This document shows positions 19,053 to 26,653 of a stretch of 64,000 bases of DNA, piece after piece. This stretch comes from Candidatus Babelota bacterium. GTDB lineage: Bacteria > Babelota > Babeliae > Babelales > Vermiphilaceae. Under the pieces are notes generated by a model. The model was not told where the DNA came from and made no database searches. It was given only the letters and a program-made list of their open reading frames with translations. Within the stretch, counting starts at the first letter, position 1, and every line of letters begins with the position of its first letter. The stretch spans positions 82,797 to 146,796 of the forward strand of contig JAJCZE010000008.1 of the NCBI GenBank assembly GCA_029262555.1, in the 5' to 3' direction. The position numbers were made by a program, and so were the translations under genes.

Positions 19053-19496
19053 ATGAACAAACAGTATGCAACGGCGCTTCTTTTAGCTTTCTGCGTAGCA
19101 TCTACCCTTGAATGCAAAAGCTCAACAAACGTAAAAGAAAAAATCTCTGAGATCGCACATAAAGTAAAAACAGGCGAAACAAAAGAAGAAAAGAAAAAGC
19201 GAACGGATCGTGAAGCCTTTGCTATGAATGCAACGGGTGCAATTATTGGAGCGATGTGCTTTAGAAGTGCACATAGATTTCCTCAAGGCGGATTTAGACG
19301 TAACAATCCTCTATTCACTGAAAGTCGTGTTGAATCAGCCGGCACAGCTGCTGTTGTATCTGGGCTTGTAAGCTCACTCCTTTATAAGCTGTGGAAGACA
19401 GACGAATCAATTACCCGCATTACAGCACGACAAGCACTTAACTGCTTTGGAGTTTCACTGGTATCAAATATTGGATTTGGATTTATTGGATTATAA
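19053..19496 (+). CDS. small exported or membrane protein, unknown
   Basis: 147 aa beginning MNKQYATALLLAFCVASTLEC, a signal peptide or lipoprotein-like leader. A Lys/Glu-rich charged stretch follows (about residues 25-55) and then two glycine/alanine-containing hydrophobic segments (around 60-75 and 95-112) and a third at the C-terminus (FGVSLVSNIGFGFIGL). AAAGGAT lies about 8 bases upstream of the start. It follows the OMP array on the same strand and ends just before a strong bidirectional terminator. No family recognised; an envelope-associated role is a guess from context. Confidence 0.6.
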   Translation: MNKQYATALLLAFCVASTLECKSSTNVKEKISEIAHKVKTGETKEEKKKRTDREAFAMNATGAIIGAMCFRSAHRFPQGGFRRNNPLFTESRVESAGTAAVVSGLVSSLLYKLWKTDESITRITARQALNCFGVSLVSNIGFGFIGL

Positions 19497-19528
19497 AAAA
19501 AGGCCCGCAATTACGCGGGCCTTTTTTT
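19495..19528. terminator. bidirectional terminator between membrane protein and acpP
   Basis: Perfect 13-14 bp stem AAAAAAGGCCCGC with GCGGGCCTTTTTT, loop of about 6. A-run and T-run on either side serve both converging genes. Confidence 0.9.
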
Positions 19529-19543
19529 GAAGCTTTTTGATTC

Positions 19544-19795
19544 TTACTTCGTACGCATTGAATGTACATATTCAACCACATCATTCACATTCTTTAAGTT
19601 TTCAGCTTTAGCATCATCAATCTCAATGCCAAACTGCTCTTCCAGCTTCATAGTGATTTCAACCAAATCAAGTGAGTCTGCGCCCAAATCTTGCAAGTTT
19701 GAATCACTTTTGATCGTAGACGGATCAATAGAGAGCTTTGTCGCCACAATTGCTGCTACTTTATCTTGTGTATTTTGTTTATCAAATTCTGCCAT
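19544..19795 (-). CDS. acpP: acyl carrier protein
   Basis: Acyl carrier protein, 83 aa, carrying acyl chains on a 4'-phosphopantetheine arm attached to Ser in the DSL motif (LGADSLDLVEITM, Ser near residue 41). The four-helix ACP pattern and the acidic helix around EEQFGIEIDD are intact, so the protein should be functional. It is the last gene of the minus-strand rpmF-plsX-...-fabD-acpP run. Given the altered FabD next door, its job may be to serve PlsX or other acyl transfers rather than de novo synthesis; that is inference. Confidence 0.95.
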   Translation of the reverse strand: MAEFDKQNTQDKVAAIVATKLSIDPSTIKSDSNLQDLGADSLDLVEITMKLEEQFGIEIDDAKAENLKNVNDVVEYVHSMRTK

Positions 19796-19806
19796 TATAA
19801 AAACCT

Positions 19807-20769
19807 TTAATCGTTTTGAGGCGCATCTTCTTTTGGCTGCACCAATGCTATTACTTTTTCCACATCTTCTGGCTTATTAACTGCCACTACATTCTTATCC
19901 GGATACAATTGCTTAAACCATGTACTCAACGTTGTGCCGGGCCCAATTTCAATAATTAAATCATACTGCGCAAGCTCTTTCATTACTGCCGGCCATAACA
20001 GAGACGAGTTCATGCGCTGCAATACCAGCTCACGAACATCAGCACCACTCGTTAATTTTTTACCCGAAACCGCCTCAATTAACGGTACTGAAAGATCATG
20101 AAAATCAACTTTATTTAAATACATTTTAAATTGATCAATCACAGGATTAACCAATTCAGAATGCAACCCAACTGCTAAATCAACCGGCTCAATTGAAATC
20201 TTTTTTTCATCAGAAAGCGCACTCACCATATCACGCACTCGCTCCACCGCCGGAGTATGGCCCGCAACAATATACTGCGTTGGCGTTTCATGAATCGATA
20301 TAAACGCTTTTTCATCGTCAGTGCTCGCCTTCAAGCAGATCTCTTTTATCTGCGCATCCTCAACGCCACTCACATGAATAGCAGATACCTTCATATCTTT
20401 CATTGCTTCATCATAAAATGTTGCAAACTTATTTAAAAGATACAGCCCATCTGGCAAGCTTAATCCATCTGCTGAAAAAAGTGCTGCATACGCTCCCTGA
20501 TTAAATCCTGCTACTACGTCTGGCGTGACGCCCTTTTCTTTCAATAGCGCAGCAAGCGATGCACTTACTAAAAATGTACTCGTATATGCATTACGCGCCT
20601 GAGAAAGTTCAGAATCAGATGATGCAAAACACAGTTTTACAAAATTAATATCAAGACAACTTGAAGCCTGCTCAAACAACTCCTGAATAACGCGGTGTTC
20701 ATCATAGAGCTCTTTGCCCATGCCAACAAACTGGCTCTGATACCCCGGAAACATCATTGCTATTTTCAT
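19807..20769 (-). CDS. FabD-like malonyl-CoA:ACP transacylase homologue lacking catalytic residues
   Basis: Full-length (320 aa) homologue of FabD, which loads malonate from CoA onto ACP. The fold markers are present: FPGYQSQFVGMG at the N-terminus, LHSELV with the conserved His at 203, and EIGPGTTL near the C-terminus. The nucleophile elbow GHSLGE of E. coli FabD is here GFNQGA (residues 88-93), so both the catalytic Ser and its preceding His are gone. The malonate-binding Arg (MRGKFMQ in E. coli) aligns with Phe-115. The bases on the minus strand (GGATTTAATCAGGGAGCG) read this cleanly with no frameshift. It is probably a pseudoenzyme or a protein of altered function. It overlaps neither neighbour; acpP follows after 11 bases. 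Confidence 0.88.
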   Translation of the reverse strand: MKIAMMFPGYQSQFVGMGKELYDEHRVIQELFEQASSCLDINFVKLCFASSDSELSQARNAYTSTFLVSASLAALLKEKGVTPDVVAGFNQGAYAALFSADGLSLPDGLYLLNKFATFYDEAMKDMKVSAIHVSGVEDAQIKEICLKASTDDEKAFISIHETPTQYIVAGHTPAVERVRDMVSALSDEKKISIEPVDLAVGLHSELVNPVIDQFKMYLNKVDFHDLSVPLIEAVSGKKLTSGADVRELVLQRMNSSLLWPAVMKELAQYDLIIEIGPGTTLSTWFKQLYPDKNVVAVNKPEDVEKVIALVQPKEDAPQND

Positions 20770-20794
20770 GGCAATCCCTTATTGATTTATCAAA

Positions 20795-22201
20795 TCATTG
20801 TAAGGTATCACGCAGCCTTTTCAATCGCTCAATTGCTTTTTCGCGGCCCACTAATTCAAACATTTCAAATACACCGGGCCCTGCTGAGCTGCCAATTAAG
20901 GCAATACGCATTGGCTGCGCTAACGCAACAAACTTAATCCCTAACGTTTTCGTTAACGATTTCACTGCACCTTTCAATGCATCTATCGTATCCGGTTTTT
21001 CATTCTCAATCATAGCAATTAATGCATTTATATATTCTTTGGTAGAAGTATCGGTCCATTTTTGAATGTCAGATTCCTGATACGTCTGCGGCCCATCATG
21101 AAAAAGCGTTACTTCTTTCACCAGCTCAATCAGCGTATGCGCTCGCTCTTTATAAAGATCAATTGCCGCCTCTTTCTGCGCATCGCTCCAACCAGAAAGC
21201 CGCTGCGCAAACTCTGCATCCAATTCTTTGGCAATATAATCAAGCAGCTCTTTTGAAGAGTGCTCACGAATATACATACCATTTATCCAATTTAATTTTT
21301 CAATATCAAAAATGGAGCCCTTTTTACCCACCGCATCTAACGTGAAAAATTCAACCAACTGCTCGCGGGAAAAAATCTCTTGATTCCCATGCGCCCAGCC
21401 AAGCCGTACTAAATAGTTCACTAATGCATCCGGTAAATAACCAAGCTCTTTATACGCAAGCGCTGAAGTTGCCCCATCTCGCTTACTTAAGCGTTCACCG
21501 CTGGGCCCTAAAATTAATGGAATATGTGCAAATTGAGGCACGCGATATCCCAACGCTTGGTATAAAAGAATTTGTTTGGGTGTGTTTGAAATGTGATCTT
21601 CGCCTCGAATCACTTGCGTAATTTTCATGGCAGCATCATCAACAACCACTACAAAATTATAAGTAGGAGTGCCATCAGTACGCGCAATGATAAAATCATC
21701 AAGCTGCCCTATTGGTACAGTAATAGTACCGCGAATTAAATCATCAAACGAAACTGAATCTATCTCAGGAAGTTTAAATCGAACCACATACGGGGCCGAT
21801 TGCGATTGATCAGCAGTGCGGCATAATCCATCGTACGAAATAAACGTACTATTATTTGAACGCTCTGCTATTTCATCTTGAGTACAAAAACATTTATACG
21901 CATTCCCGCTTGAAAGTAGCTCTTGCAATACTCGCTTATGCTCTTGCAAACGCTCCGATTGAATCATCACCGTCTCATCAGGCTGCAAATCAACCCACTC
22001 TAATGCGGCCATGATACTATCGGTATATTCCGATTTTGATCGCTCTAAATCAGTATCTTCAATACGGAGTAAAAACGTGCCGCCATGATGACGTGCAAAA
22101 AGCCAATTAAATAACGCGGTGCGAAAACTTCCAATGTGAAGATGCCCCGTTGGCGATGGCGCAAAACGCACCCGCACCGGAGAGATGATATCAGTCCCCA
22201 T
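20795..22201 (-). CDS. gltX: glutamyl-tRNA synthetase
   Basis: Class I aminoacyl-tRNA synthetase charging tRNA-Glu. The N-terminal FAPSPTGHLHIGSFRTALFN contains the HIGH-type motif (HIGS), and LSKRDGATS is the KMSKS-type loop; GEDHISNTP is also conserved. At 468 aa it is full length with its C-terminal anticodon-binding helical domain. It sits in the middle of the minus-strand rpmF-acpP run, between the TPR membrane protein and fabD, positions where fabH or fabG are found in many bacteria. Whether it also mischarges tRNA-Gln depends on gatCAB, which is not in this window. Confidence 0.95.
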   Translation of the reverse strand: MGTDIISPVRVRFAPSPTGHLHIGSFRTALFNWLFARHHGGTFLLRIEDTDLERSKSEYTDSIMAALEWVDLQPDETVMIQSERLQEHKRVLQELLSSGNAYKCFCTQDEIAERSNNSTFISYDGLCRTADQSQSAPYVVRFKLPEIDSVSFDDLIRGTITVPIGQLDDFIIARTDGTPTYNFVVVVDDAAMKITQVIRGEDHISNTPKQILLYQALGYRVPQFAHIPLILGPSGERLSKRDGATSALAYKELGYLPDALVNYLVRLGWAHGNQEIFSREQLVEFFTLDAVGKKGSIFDIEKLNWINGMYIREHSSKELLDYIAKELDAEFAQRLSGWSDAQKEAAIDLYKERAHTLIELVKEVTLFHDGPQTYQESDIQKWTDTSTKEYINALIAMIENEKPDTIDALKGAVKSLTKTLGIKFVALAQPMRIALIGSSAGPGVFEMFELVGREKAIERLKRLRDTLQ

Positions 22202-22214
22202 CCATTATTCCTTA

Positions 22215-22919
22215 TTACGCTGCAAGCTGCTGTAATGATTGCTGCGCTTGCGCTACCCATGGAGATGGGTATGCTTTTTGCGACCAGCTACTATCTTCTA
22301 AATCTTGCCATACTTTTTTTGCATCTTCGATTTTATCTTGTGCCCAATAATAGCGGCCCAAGTAATAAAGCGCCATATCTTGGAGACTATTATCAGTATC
22401 TCGCGCCAAAGAAACTAATTGCGCAAGACCATCTTTCGACAATGCATCATCATCACTATCAAGCTGCATGAGCGCCTGCTTTGTTGCAAGCATTGGATAT
22501 AATTTTGATTTTTGTGGTAGCGCGTCAACGGCTCGCTGCAACGTATTAATACTTTCTACTTGCTGCCCTAATTGCAACTGCGCATCAGCTTTCATTGCAA
22601 GAAAAAGTGGCGCCACATTACGCTGCTTGTGCTCTTGATATCCACTTTCAAAAAGGGACACCATACGCTCCCACTCTTGTGAATTATTTGCCTGTTGTGC
22701 TGTTTGGAATGTTTCAAGATATTGCACAAATGATCGATGCGCATCCTGCTCTTGAGATACTACATAATATCGATAGCCTACGTAGCCTCCGGCTGCTGCG
22801 AACATAACCACACTCACAATTGCAAGTGGCTTTAAAAAACGACTTTGATCTTCGAAAAAGTCTCTTATTTCGCGCCCAACAAACATGCATAATGCTTTAA
22901 ATTCATCTACAAATGCCAT
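22215..22919 (-). CDS. single-pass membrane TPR protein (YfgM-like architecture)
   Basis: 234 aa with a cytoplasmic N-terminus, one transmembrane helix at about residues 32-54 (IVSVVMFAAAGGYVGYRYYV) and a helical repeat region beyond it whose pattern (LGRYYWAQDKIEDAKKVWQDL and similar) fits tetratricopeptide repeats. This is the architecture of YfgM/BamD-type periplasmic-facing scaffolds, but no specific residues prove the assignment. AGGTG lies upstream of the start. It sits between the RRM gene and gltX in the minus-strand operon. A role in envelope protein quality control is a guess from architecture. Confidence 0.65.
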   Translation of the reverse strand: MAFVDEFKALCMFVGREIRDFFEDQSRFLKPLAIVSVVMFAAAGGYVGYRYYVVSQEQDAHRSFVQYLETFQTAQQANNSQEWERMVSLFESGYQEHKQRNVAPLFLAMKADAQLQLGQQVESINTLQRAVDALPQKSKLYPMLATKQALMQLDSDDDALSKDGLAQLVSLARDTDNSLQDMALYYLGRYYWAQDKIEDAKKVWQDLEDSSWSQKAYPSPWVAQAQQSLQQLAA

Positions 22920-22949
22920 AATTTCACCTGCTTTTAATGTATTACTCTA

Positions 22950-23216
22950 TTACCAAAAATCGCCCGTCGGAAAATCCGCACTCTCAGATTGCCGTACTTG
23001 AATAGGCTGCCCTTCAAACTCTGTTCCATTCAGTTGCGCAATTGCCTGCTGCCCCTCATCATCAGATGGCATGAGTACATACGCTTGGCCATTACCAATT
23101 CCCGAATGTTTATCTCTTACAAAAGAAACTGATTCTACTACTCCATACCGCTCAAAAAGCTGACGCAACTGATCTTCTGTTGCCGATGATGAAATAGAAT
23201 CTACTACGATATTCAT
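22950..23216 (-). CDS. RRM-type RNA-binding protein
   Basis: 88 aa single RNA-recognition-motif protein like the cyanobacterial and proteobacterial Rbp proteins. RNP2 is MNIVVDSI at the very N-terminus and RNP1 lies around GNGQAYVLMP (residues 42-51); the second helix AIAQLNGTEFEGQPIQV is typical. RNP1 is slightly degraded, since the usual K/R-G-F/Y-G-F/Y pattern is not exact, but the beta-alpha-beta pattern is intact. A short acidic and aromatic tail follows. It probably binds single-stranded RNA; the target is unknown. It lies between plsX and the TPR gene. Confidence 0.85.
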   Translation of the reverse strand: MNIVVDSISSSATEDQLRQLFERYGVVESVSFVRDKHSGIGNGQAYVLMPSDDEGQQAIAQLNGTEFEGQPIQVRQSESADFPTGDFW

Positions 23217-23283
23217 ACTTTAAATACTCTCTTTATCAGTTTGATTAATACCGCGATATGTTACTACAAAATTAAAAACGGGT

Positions 23284-24342
23284 CTATGCATCATACTTAT
23301 TCCACGCAAAGAGTGATCGAACTTTTGGCTTTACCAATCCATCAAATCCTTTATGCCCCGCAATAAGCTCCTGCAGCATCGTATTGAATTTTTGTACGCG
23401 CCCCTCTTTTACTACTTGATGCGCAAACAGAATTCCGTTCAAAACAGCATTCGCATCAGAGCGGCCATGCGCAATAATGATCGGCTTTTTAATTCCAAGC
23501 AAAAGTGCCCCGCCAACGGACGCATAATCAGCTTTCTTTTTAATAGCGCGAAACAAATTCCGATTCAGCCACAAGCAGGCTGTTTGAAACCATGATTTTT
23601 TTGCTTCATCTTTAATCCAAGAAAAAAGCGTACGCGCAGTTCCTTGAATTGCTTTCAGCATTACGTTACCCACAAACCCATCACAAACAAGCACATCAAC
23701 AATTCCTTCAGCTACCTCTCGCGCTTCAATATTGCCGATAAAATTAAGTGATGATTGCGAAAGTAATCCATACGCCTTTTTAACTTCTGCAGACCCCTTA
23801 AATGGCTCATGCCCATTAGAGAGCAATCCAATGCGCGGATATTCCATCTTTTGTGTAACCGATAAATACGCATGCCCCATCAGTGCAAACTGATACAGAT
23901 ACGCAGCTTTGCAATCAACAGTACCACCCACATCAAGACAAAAAAACGAACCGTTACGCGCTGGTAAAAACGTACCAACCGCCGGGCGATACAATCCCGG
24001 CACTCGCCCACACTGCACAACGCTTGCAACCAATACTGCTCCAGAATTGCCCGCAGAAAAAAAAGCCGATGCTCTTCCAGAAGCTACCGCTTTCATTGCG
24101 CGCATTAATGATGAATCAGGTTTGGAACGGACAGCACGGCCAGGATCTTGCTCCATGCCGATTTCTTGCTCACAAAATTCTAACGAAATGGGAAGTGTAT
24201 CCCAATCAGATGGAAGCGCGCAAAGAAGCGCTTCTTTTTTACCACATAATAAAATAGGGACACCCTGTTTTGCTGCAGCTACTGCTCCCTGAACGATCGC
24301 ATCTGGTGCTCGATCGCCTCCCATTGCATCTACAGCTATCAT
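23284..24342 (-). CDS. plsX: phosphate acyltransferase PlsX
   Basis: PlsX converts acyl-ACP and phosphate to acyl-phosphate, the substrate for PlsY in phospholipid synthesis, or runs in reverse to place exogenous acyl chains on ACP. The N-terminal MIAVDAMGGDRAPDAIVQGA is diagnostic, and later G-N-S-G-A and the C-D-G-F-V-G-N-V segment are conserved. The length of 352 aa is normal. rpmF lies 33 bases upstream, the usual rpmF-plsX pair. Because FabD looks inactive, PlsX may be the entry point for host-derived acyl chains; this is inference. Confidence 0.95.
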   Translation of the reverse strand: MIAVDAMGGDRAPDAIVQGAVAAAKQGVPILLCGKKEALLCALPSDWDTLPISLEFCEQEIGMEQDPGRAVRSKPDSSLMRAMKAVASGRASAFFSAGNSGAVLVASVVQCGRVPGLYRPAVGTFLPARNGSFFCLDVGGTVDCKAAYLYQFALMGHAYLSVTQKMEYPRIGLLSNGHEPFKGSAEVKKAYGLLSQSSLNFIGNIEAREVAEGIVDVLVCDGFVGNVMLKAIQGTARTLFSWIKDEAKKSWFQTACLWLNRNLFRAIKKKADYASVGGALLLGIKKPIIIAHGRSDANAVLNGILFAHQVVKEGRVQKFNTMLQELIAGHKGFDGLVKPKVRSLFAWNKYDA

Positions 24343-24375
24343 GGTATCCCTTATATAACAAAATAATCCGTAAAA

Positions 24376-24648
24376 CTATTCAGCAGGCTTTGCTTCTACA
24401 GGCGCTTCAACCTTAGAGGCTTTTCGTGCTTCTTTAGCGGTACGTGTTTCGGTACGTTTTACTGCGCGATCAGCTTTAGTAGCCAACACTTTACGACCCT
24501 TATAATGGCCGCATGATTTACACGCTTGGTGAGTCATCAACGGCTCTGTACAGTTAGCACATGCAGCCACTGATCGCTCTTTCATACCCTTGTTTGCAAA
24601 CCGTTTATCACGGCGCGCTCTCGAGCGCTTGCGTTTTGGTACTGGCAT
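24376..24648 (-). CDS. rpmF: 50S ribosomal protein L32
   Basis: L32 with the basic N-terminus MPVPKRKRSRARRDKRFANKG and a zinc-ribbon pair CANC and CKSC, i.e. the zinc-binding form. It has an unusual Ala/Lys/Glu-rich C-terminal tail (about 35 residues after the HYKGRKVL block), making it 90 aa rather than about 60. It is the first gene of the minus-strand run, with plsX following. No zinc-independent copy is visible in the window. Confidence 0.93.
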   Translation of the reverse strand: MPVPKRKRSRARRDKRFANKGMKERSVAACANCTEPLMTHQACKSCGHYKGRKVLATKADRAVKRTETRTAKEARKASKVEAPVEAKPAE

Positions 24649-25012
24649 CGTAATCCTTACATTTGTTCAATTTGATGAGAAATTGCCAAAAATCTTATTA
24701 CTCAAATATACCGTATTATAGGAGAAAAGGCAAAGGAGCTCTGGCTCATTTTGCAAGATAATGCCAATTTCACGCCCCAAATTGGGTTTGGAAAGCCAAA
24801 ACGTCCTCAAATACTCCCTTTATCCCGTCCTGGCCTTTACTAGCCAAATTACCATCTGCAATACTCCTTATAAATAAAAAGAGCCTAATAAGCCACTATC
24901 GGGCCAAATCAGCTGCCCCTAATGCCATCCTAAACATTGCTATTATTTAGGCACTTCTGCTACAATCAAGGAGTAAACACATTTCGCCTATATGAATTAA
25001 TGAAGGAAAAAT
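24649..25012. other. intergenic region between rpmF and the ubiquitin-like protein gene
   Basis: About 360 bases between divergent genes. It contains no open frame of note and no clear structured RNA. The right part holds a promoter candidate (24937-24966) followed by AAGGAAAA upstream of the ATG at 25013. Several short inverted stretches (AATTTCACGCCCCAAATTGG and neighbours) do not form a convincing element. Confidence 0.4.
24937..24966 (+). promoter_or_regulatory. candidate sigma-70 promoter
   Basis: TTGCTA at 24937-24942, 18-base spacer, TACAAT at 24961-24966, about 47 bases before the start at 25013. Confidence 0.45.
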
Positions 25013-25753
25013 ATGAAAAAACATTTAATTGTGATGGCGCTTCTTTTTACTGGACTTGCTGGAAATAGCATGCAAGCTGCTGCAAGCACAGTAAATATTC
25101 AGCTTCAGGTAGATAGAAATCCAATAGAAACAATTACCCTCAAACAAGACACCACTCCTGCACAAATCGTAGCAGAAATCCAAGGCCTGAAGGGAATCGA
25201 ACCTACTAGCTGGATTTATATATCTCAACTAGGATCACCAACACCTCAGACATATCCAAGCTCGAGCAAACAAGACATCAGCTTAACGGACAATTCTACA
25301 ATATCTATATTTTCTACATCCACCCCCTCTAATGCCGATTCTCCTGCACCGCATAGACCAAGAGACCGATATGGCCGCCAAGGCTTTGACCCCCGATACG
25401 TACAAATAAACCCTGAAGCAGTCGCAGTAGGTGCCCTTACTCTCGCAGCGCTTACAGCCGCAGCTGGCACATATATGACGCGCAGAGCATACCAAAACAA
25501 GAAAAATCAATTAGTTAAAAAATACGGTTTGGGAAACTTAACTCACCTGCAAGATAAAGTCTGGCTGGCTACTCTTTCTGCTCGCTTTGGAGTAACGCGA
25601 TTCCTGAATGGACTTGTGCGCAGCAATCCAGATGCATCACTCACTGATTTCACTGGATCTAATCCACGAGCCCTTGCCGAATTCTACTTTGGCAAAGCGC
25701 CAACGGATGCGCAGTTAAATCAGTTTATTAAACGATTTTTCCCCGGACGATAA
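25013..25753 (+). CDS. exported protein with ubiquitin-like domain and C-terminal membrane domain
   Basis: 246 aa in three parts. A signal peptide (MKKHLIVMALLFTGLAGNSM, cleaved near QAAAS) comes first. Residues 26-101 resemble ubiquitin: T-I-T-L, an amphipathic helix ending AEIQGLKGIEP (ubiquitin AKIQDKEGIPP), then LTDNSTISIF where ubiquitin has the STLHLVL strand; no C-terminal Gly-Gly is present. After a Pro/Ser linker come a transmembrane helix (about 135-156) and a roughly 90-residue domain ending NQFIKRFF. That last domain recurs in the Nudix protein at 57393-58436. The ubiquitin resemblance is by eye and needs profile or structure support; a host-directed role is inference. It has its own promoter candidate and terminator. 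Confidence 0.75.
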   Translation: MKKHLIVMALLFTGLAGNSMQAAASTVNIQLQVDRNPIETITLKQDTTPAQIVAEIQGLKGIEPTSWIYISQLGSPTPQTYPSSSKQDISLTDNSTISIFSTSTPSNADSPAPHRPRDRYGRQGFDPRYVQINPEAVAVGALTLAALTAAAGTYMTRRAYQNKKNQLVKKYGLGNLTHLQDKVWLATLSARFGVTRFLNGLVRSNPDASLTDFTGSNPRALAEFYFGKAPTDAQLNQFIKRFFPGR

Positions 25754-25774
25754 AAACGAACATACCTAGATAGA

Positions 25775-25805
25775 AAAAAGCGCTCGCACAATGCGGGCGC
25801 TTTTT
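25775..25805. terminator. bidirectional terminator after ubiquitin-like protein gene
   Basis: Stem AAAAAGCGCTCGCA with TGCGGGCGCTTTTT (one G-U), loop CAA. It reaches the stop codon of the converging permease gene. Confidence 0.85.
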
Positions 25806-26653
25806 CATGCAATACGTCGTGAAAGCGTAATGCCAAAAACACTCATAAAAAAAATGCCCGCCATGAGTGCTATTGATCCGGCAATAGAAACATCACACAA
25901 AAATGCAAAGATACATCCAAAGAGCGCTGCGCATCCGCCAAAAAAAAGTGAAAAAGCGATCATGGTATGTAGTTGATTAGTAAGAAGAAAGGCTGTGGCT
26001 GCGGGAGTGATCATCAGTGCAACCACTACAATAGATCCAACGATATCAAACGCTGCTACGGCAGTAATACTGGCCAAAAGCATAATAAGATAATGCATTC
26101 GCACCGGAGAAAACCCACTCACCTGCGCATACTCAGGATCAAATGCGACCATTCGCAACTCTTTAAAAAAGAGCGCGATTGCAAAAAGATTAATCAATAC
26201 AACTCCACCCAACTGCCACAATGCATACGGCCCCATGTCCCATCCATTAATGCATAATCGATGAAATGGTGAAAATGCAATGTCTCCTAAAAGCACCATA
26301 TCTGAATCTAAATGCACGTTACGCGCATAGAGCGAAATTAAAATAACGCCGATAGAAAAAAAGAGTGGAAATACTAAGCCAATTGCAGTTTCTTTTTTAA
26401 TCCGGCCCGTTTGAATCAACTTTTCAGTGCACCAGACTGTCACCATTCCTGCAGCTGCCGCGCCCCATAATAACCAATGAGAATGCAACTGTTGCACCGC
26501 TAAAAACATTACCACAATACCGAGTAAAATCGCATGGCTAATCGCATCACTCATTAATGCCACACCACGTAACAGTAAAAAAACTCCCGGCAAACTACAC
26601 GCAATCGCTGCAGCTACTGCAATAGCAAGAAGCTCCACTTGAATCAGACTCAT
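25805..26653 (-). CDS. metal ABC transporter permease (ABC-3 family), second subunit
   Basis: 282 aa polytopic permease of the ZnuB/MntB/TroC-D class. It opens with LPGVFLLLRGVALMSDAISHAILLGIVV, the conserved block of ABC-3 permeases that includes the D-A-I-S-H-A motif, and continues with eight or so hydrophobic helices. The start overlaps the stop of the upstream permease by 4 bases (ATGA), so the two are translationally coupled and probably form a heterodimer. It pairs with the ATPase and binding protein at 28.2-29.9 kb, from which it is now separated by about 650 bases of inserted sequence. The binding-protein type suggests manganese or iron rather than zinc. Confidence 0.9.
   Translation of the reverse strand: MSLIQVELLAIAVAAAIACSLPGVFLLLRGVALMSDAISHAILLGIVVMFLAVQQLHSHWLLWGAAAAGMVTVWCTEKLIQTGRIKKETAIGLVFPLFFSIGVILISLYARNVHLDSDMVLLGDIAFSPFHRLCINGWDMGPYALWQLGGVVLINLFAIALFFKELRMVAFDPEYAQVSGFSPVRMHYLIMLLASITAVAAFDIVGSIVVVALMITPAATAFLLTNQLHTMIAFSLFFGGCAALFGCIFAFLCDVSIAGSIALMAGIFFMSVFGITLSRRIA

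Noticed and set aside
19807..20769. fabD considered as a pseudogene
   Set aside because: The frame is full length and conserved outside the active site, so an intact protein with lost catalysis is the better reading.
23883..24292. Two overlapping frames antisense to plsX
   Set aside because: plsX is unambiguous on the other strand and both frames lack motifs and ribosome sites.
24649..25012. Possible small RNA in the 360-base gap
   Set aside because: No stable long stem, terminator or conserved motif could be found by eye.
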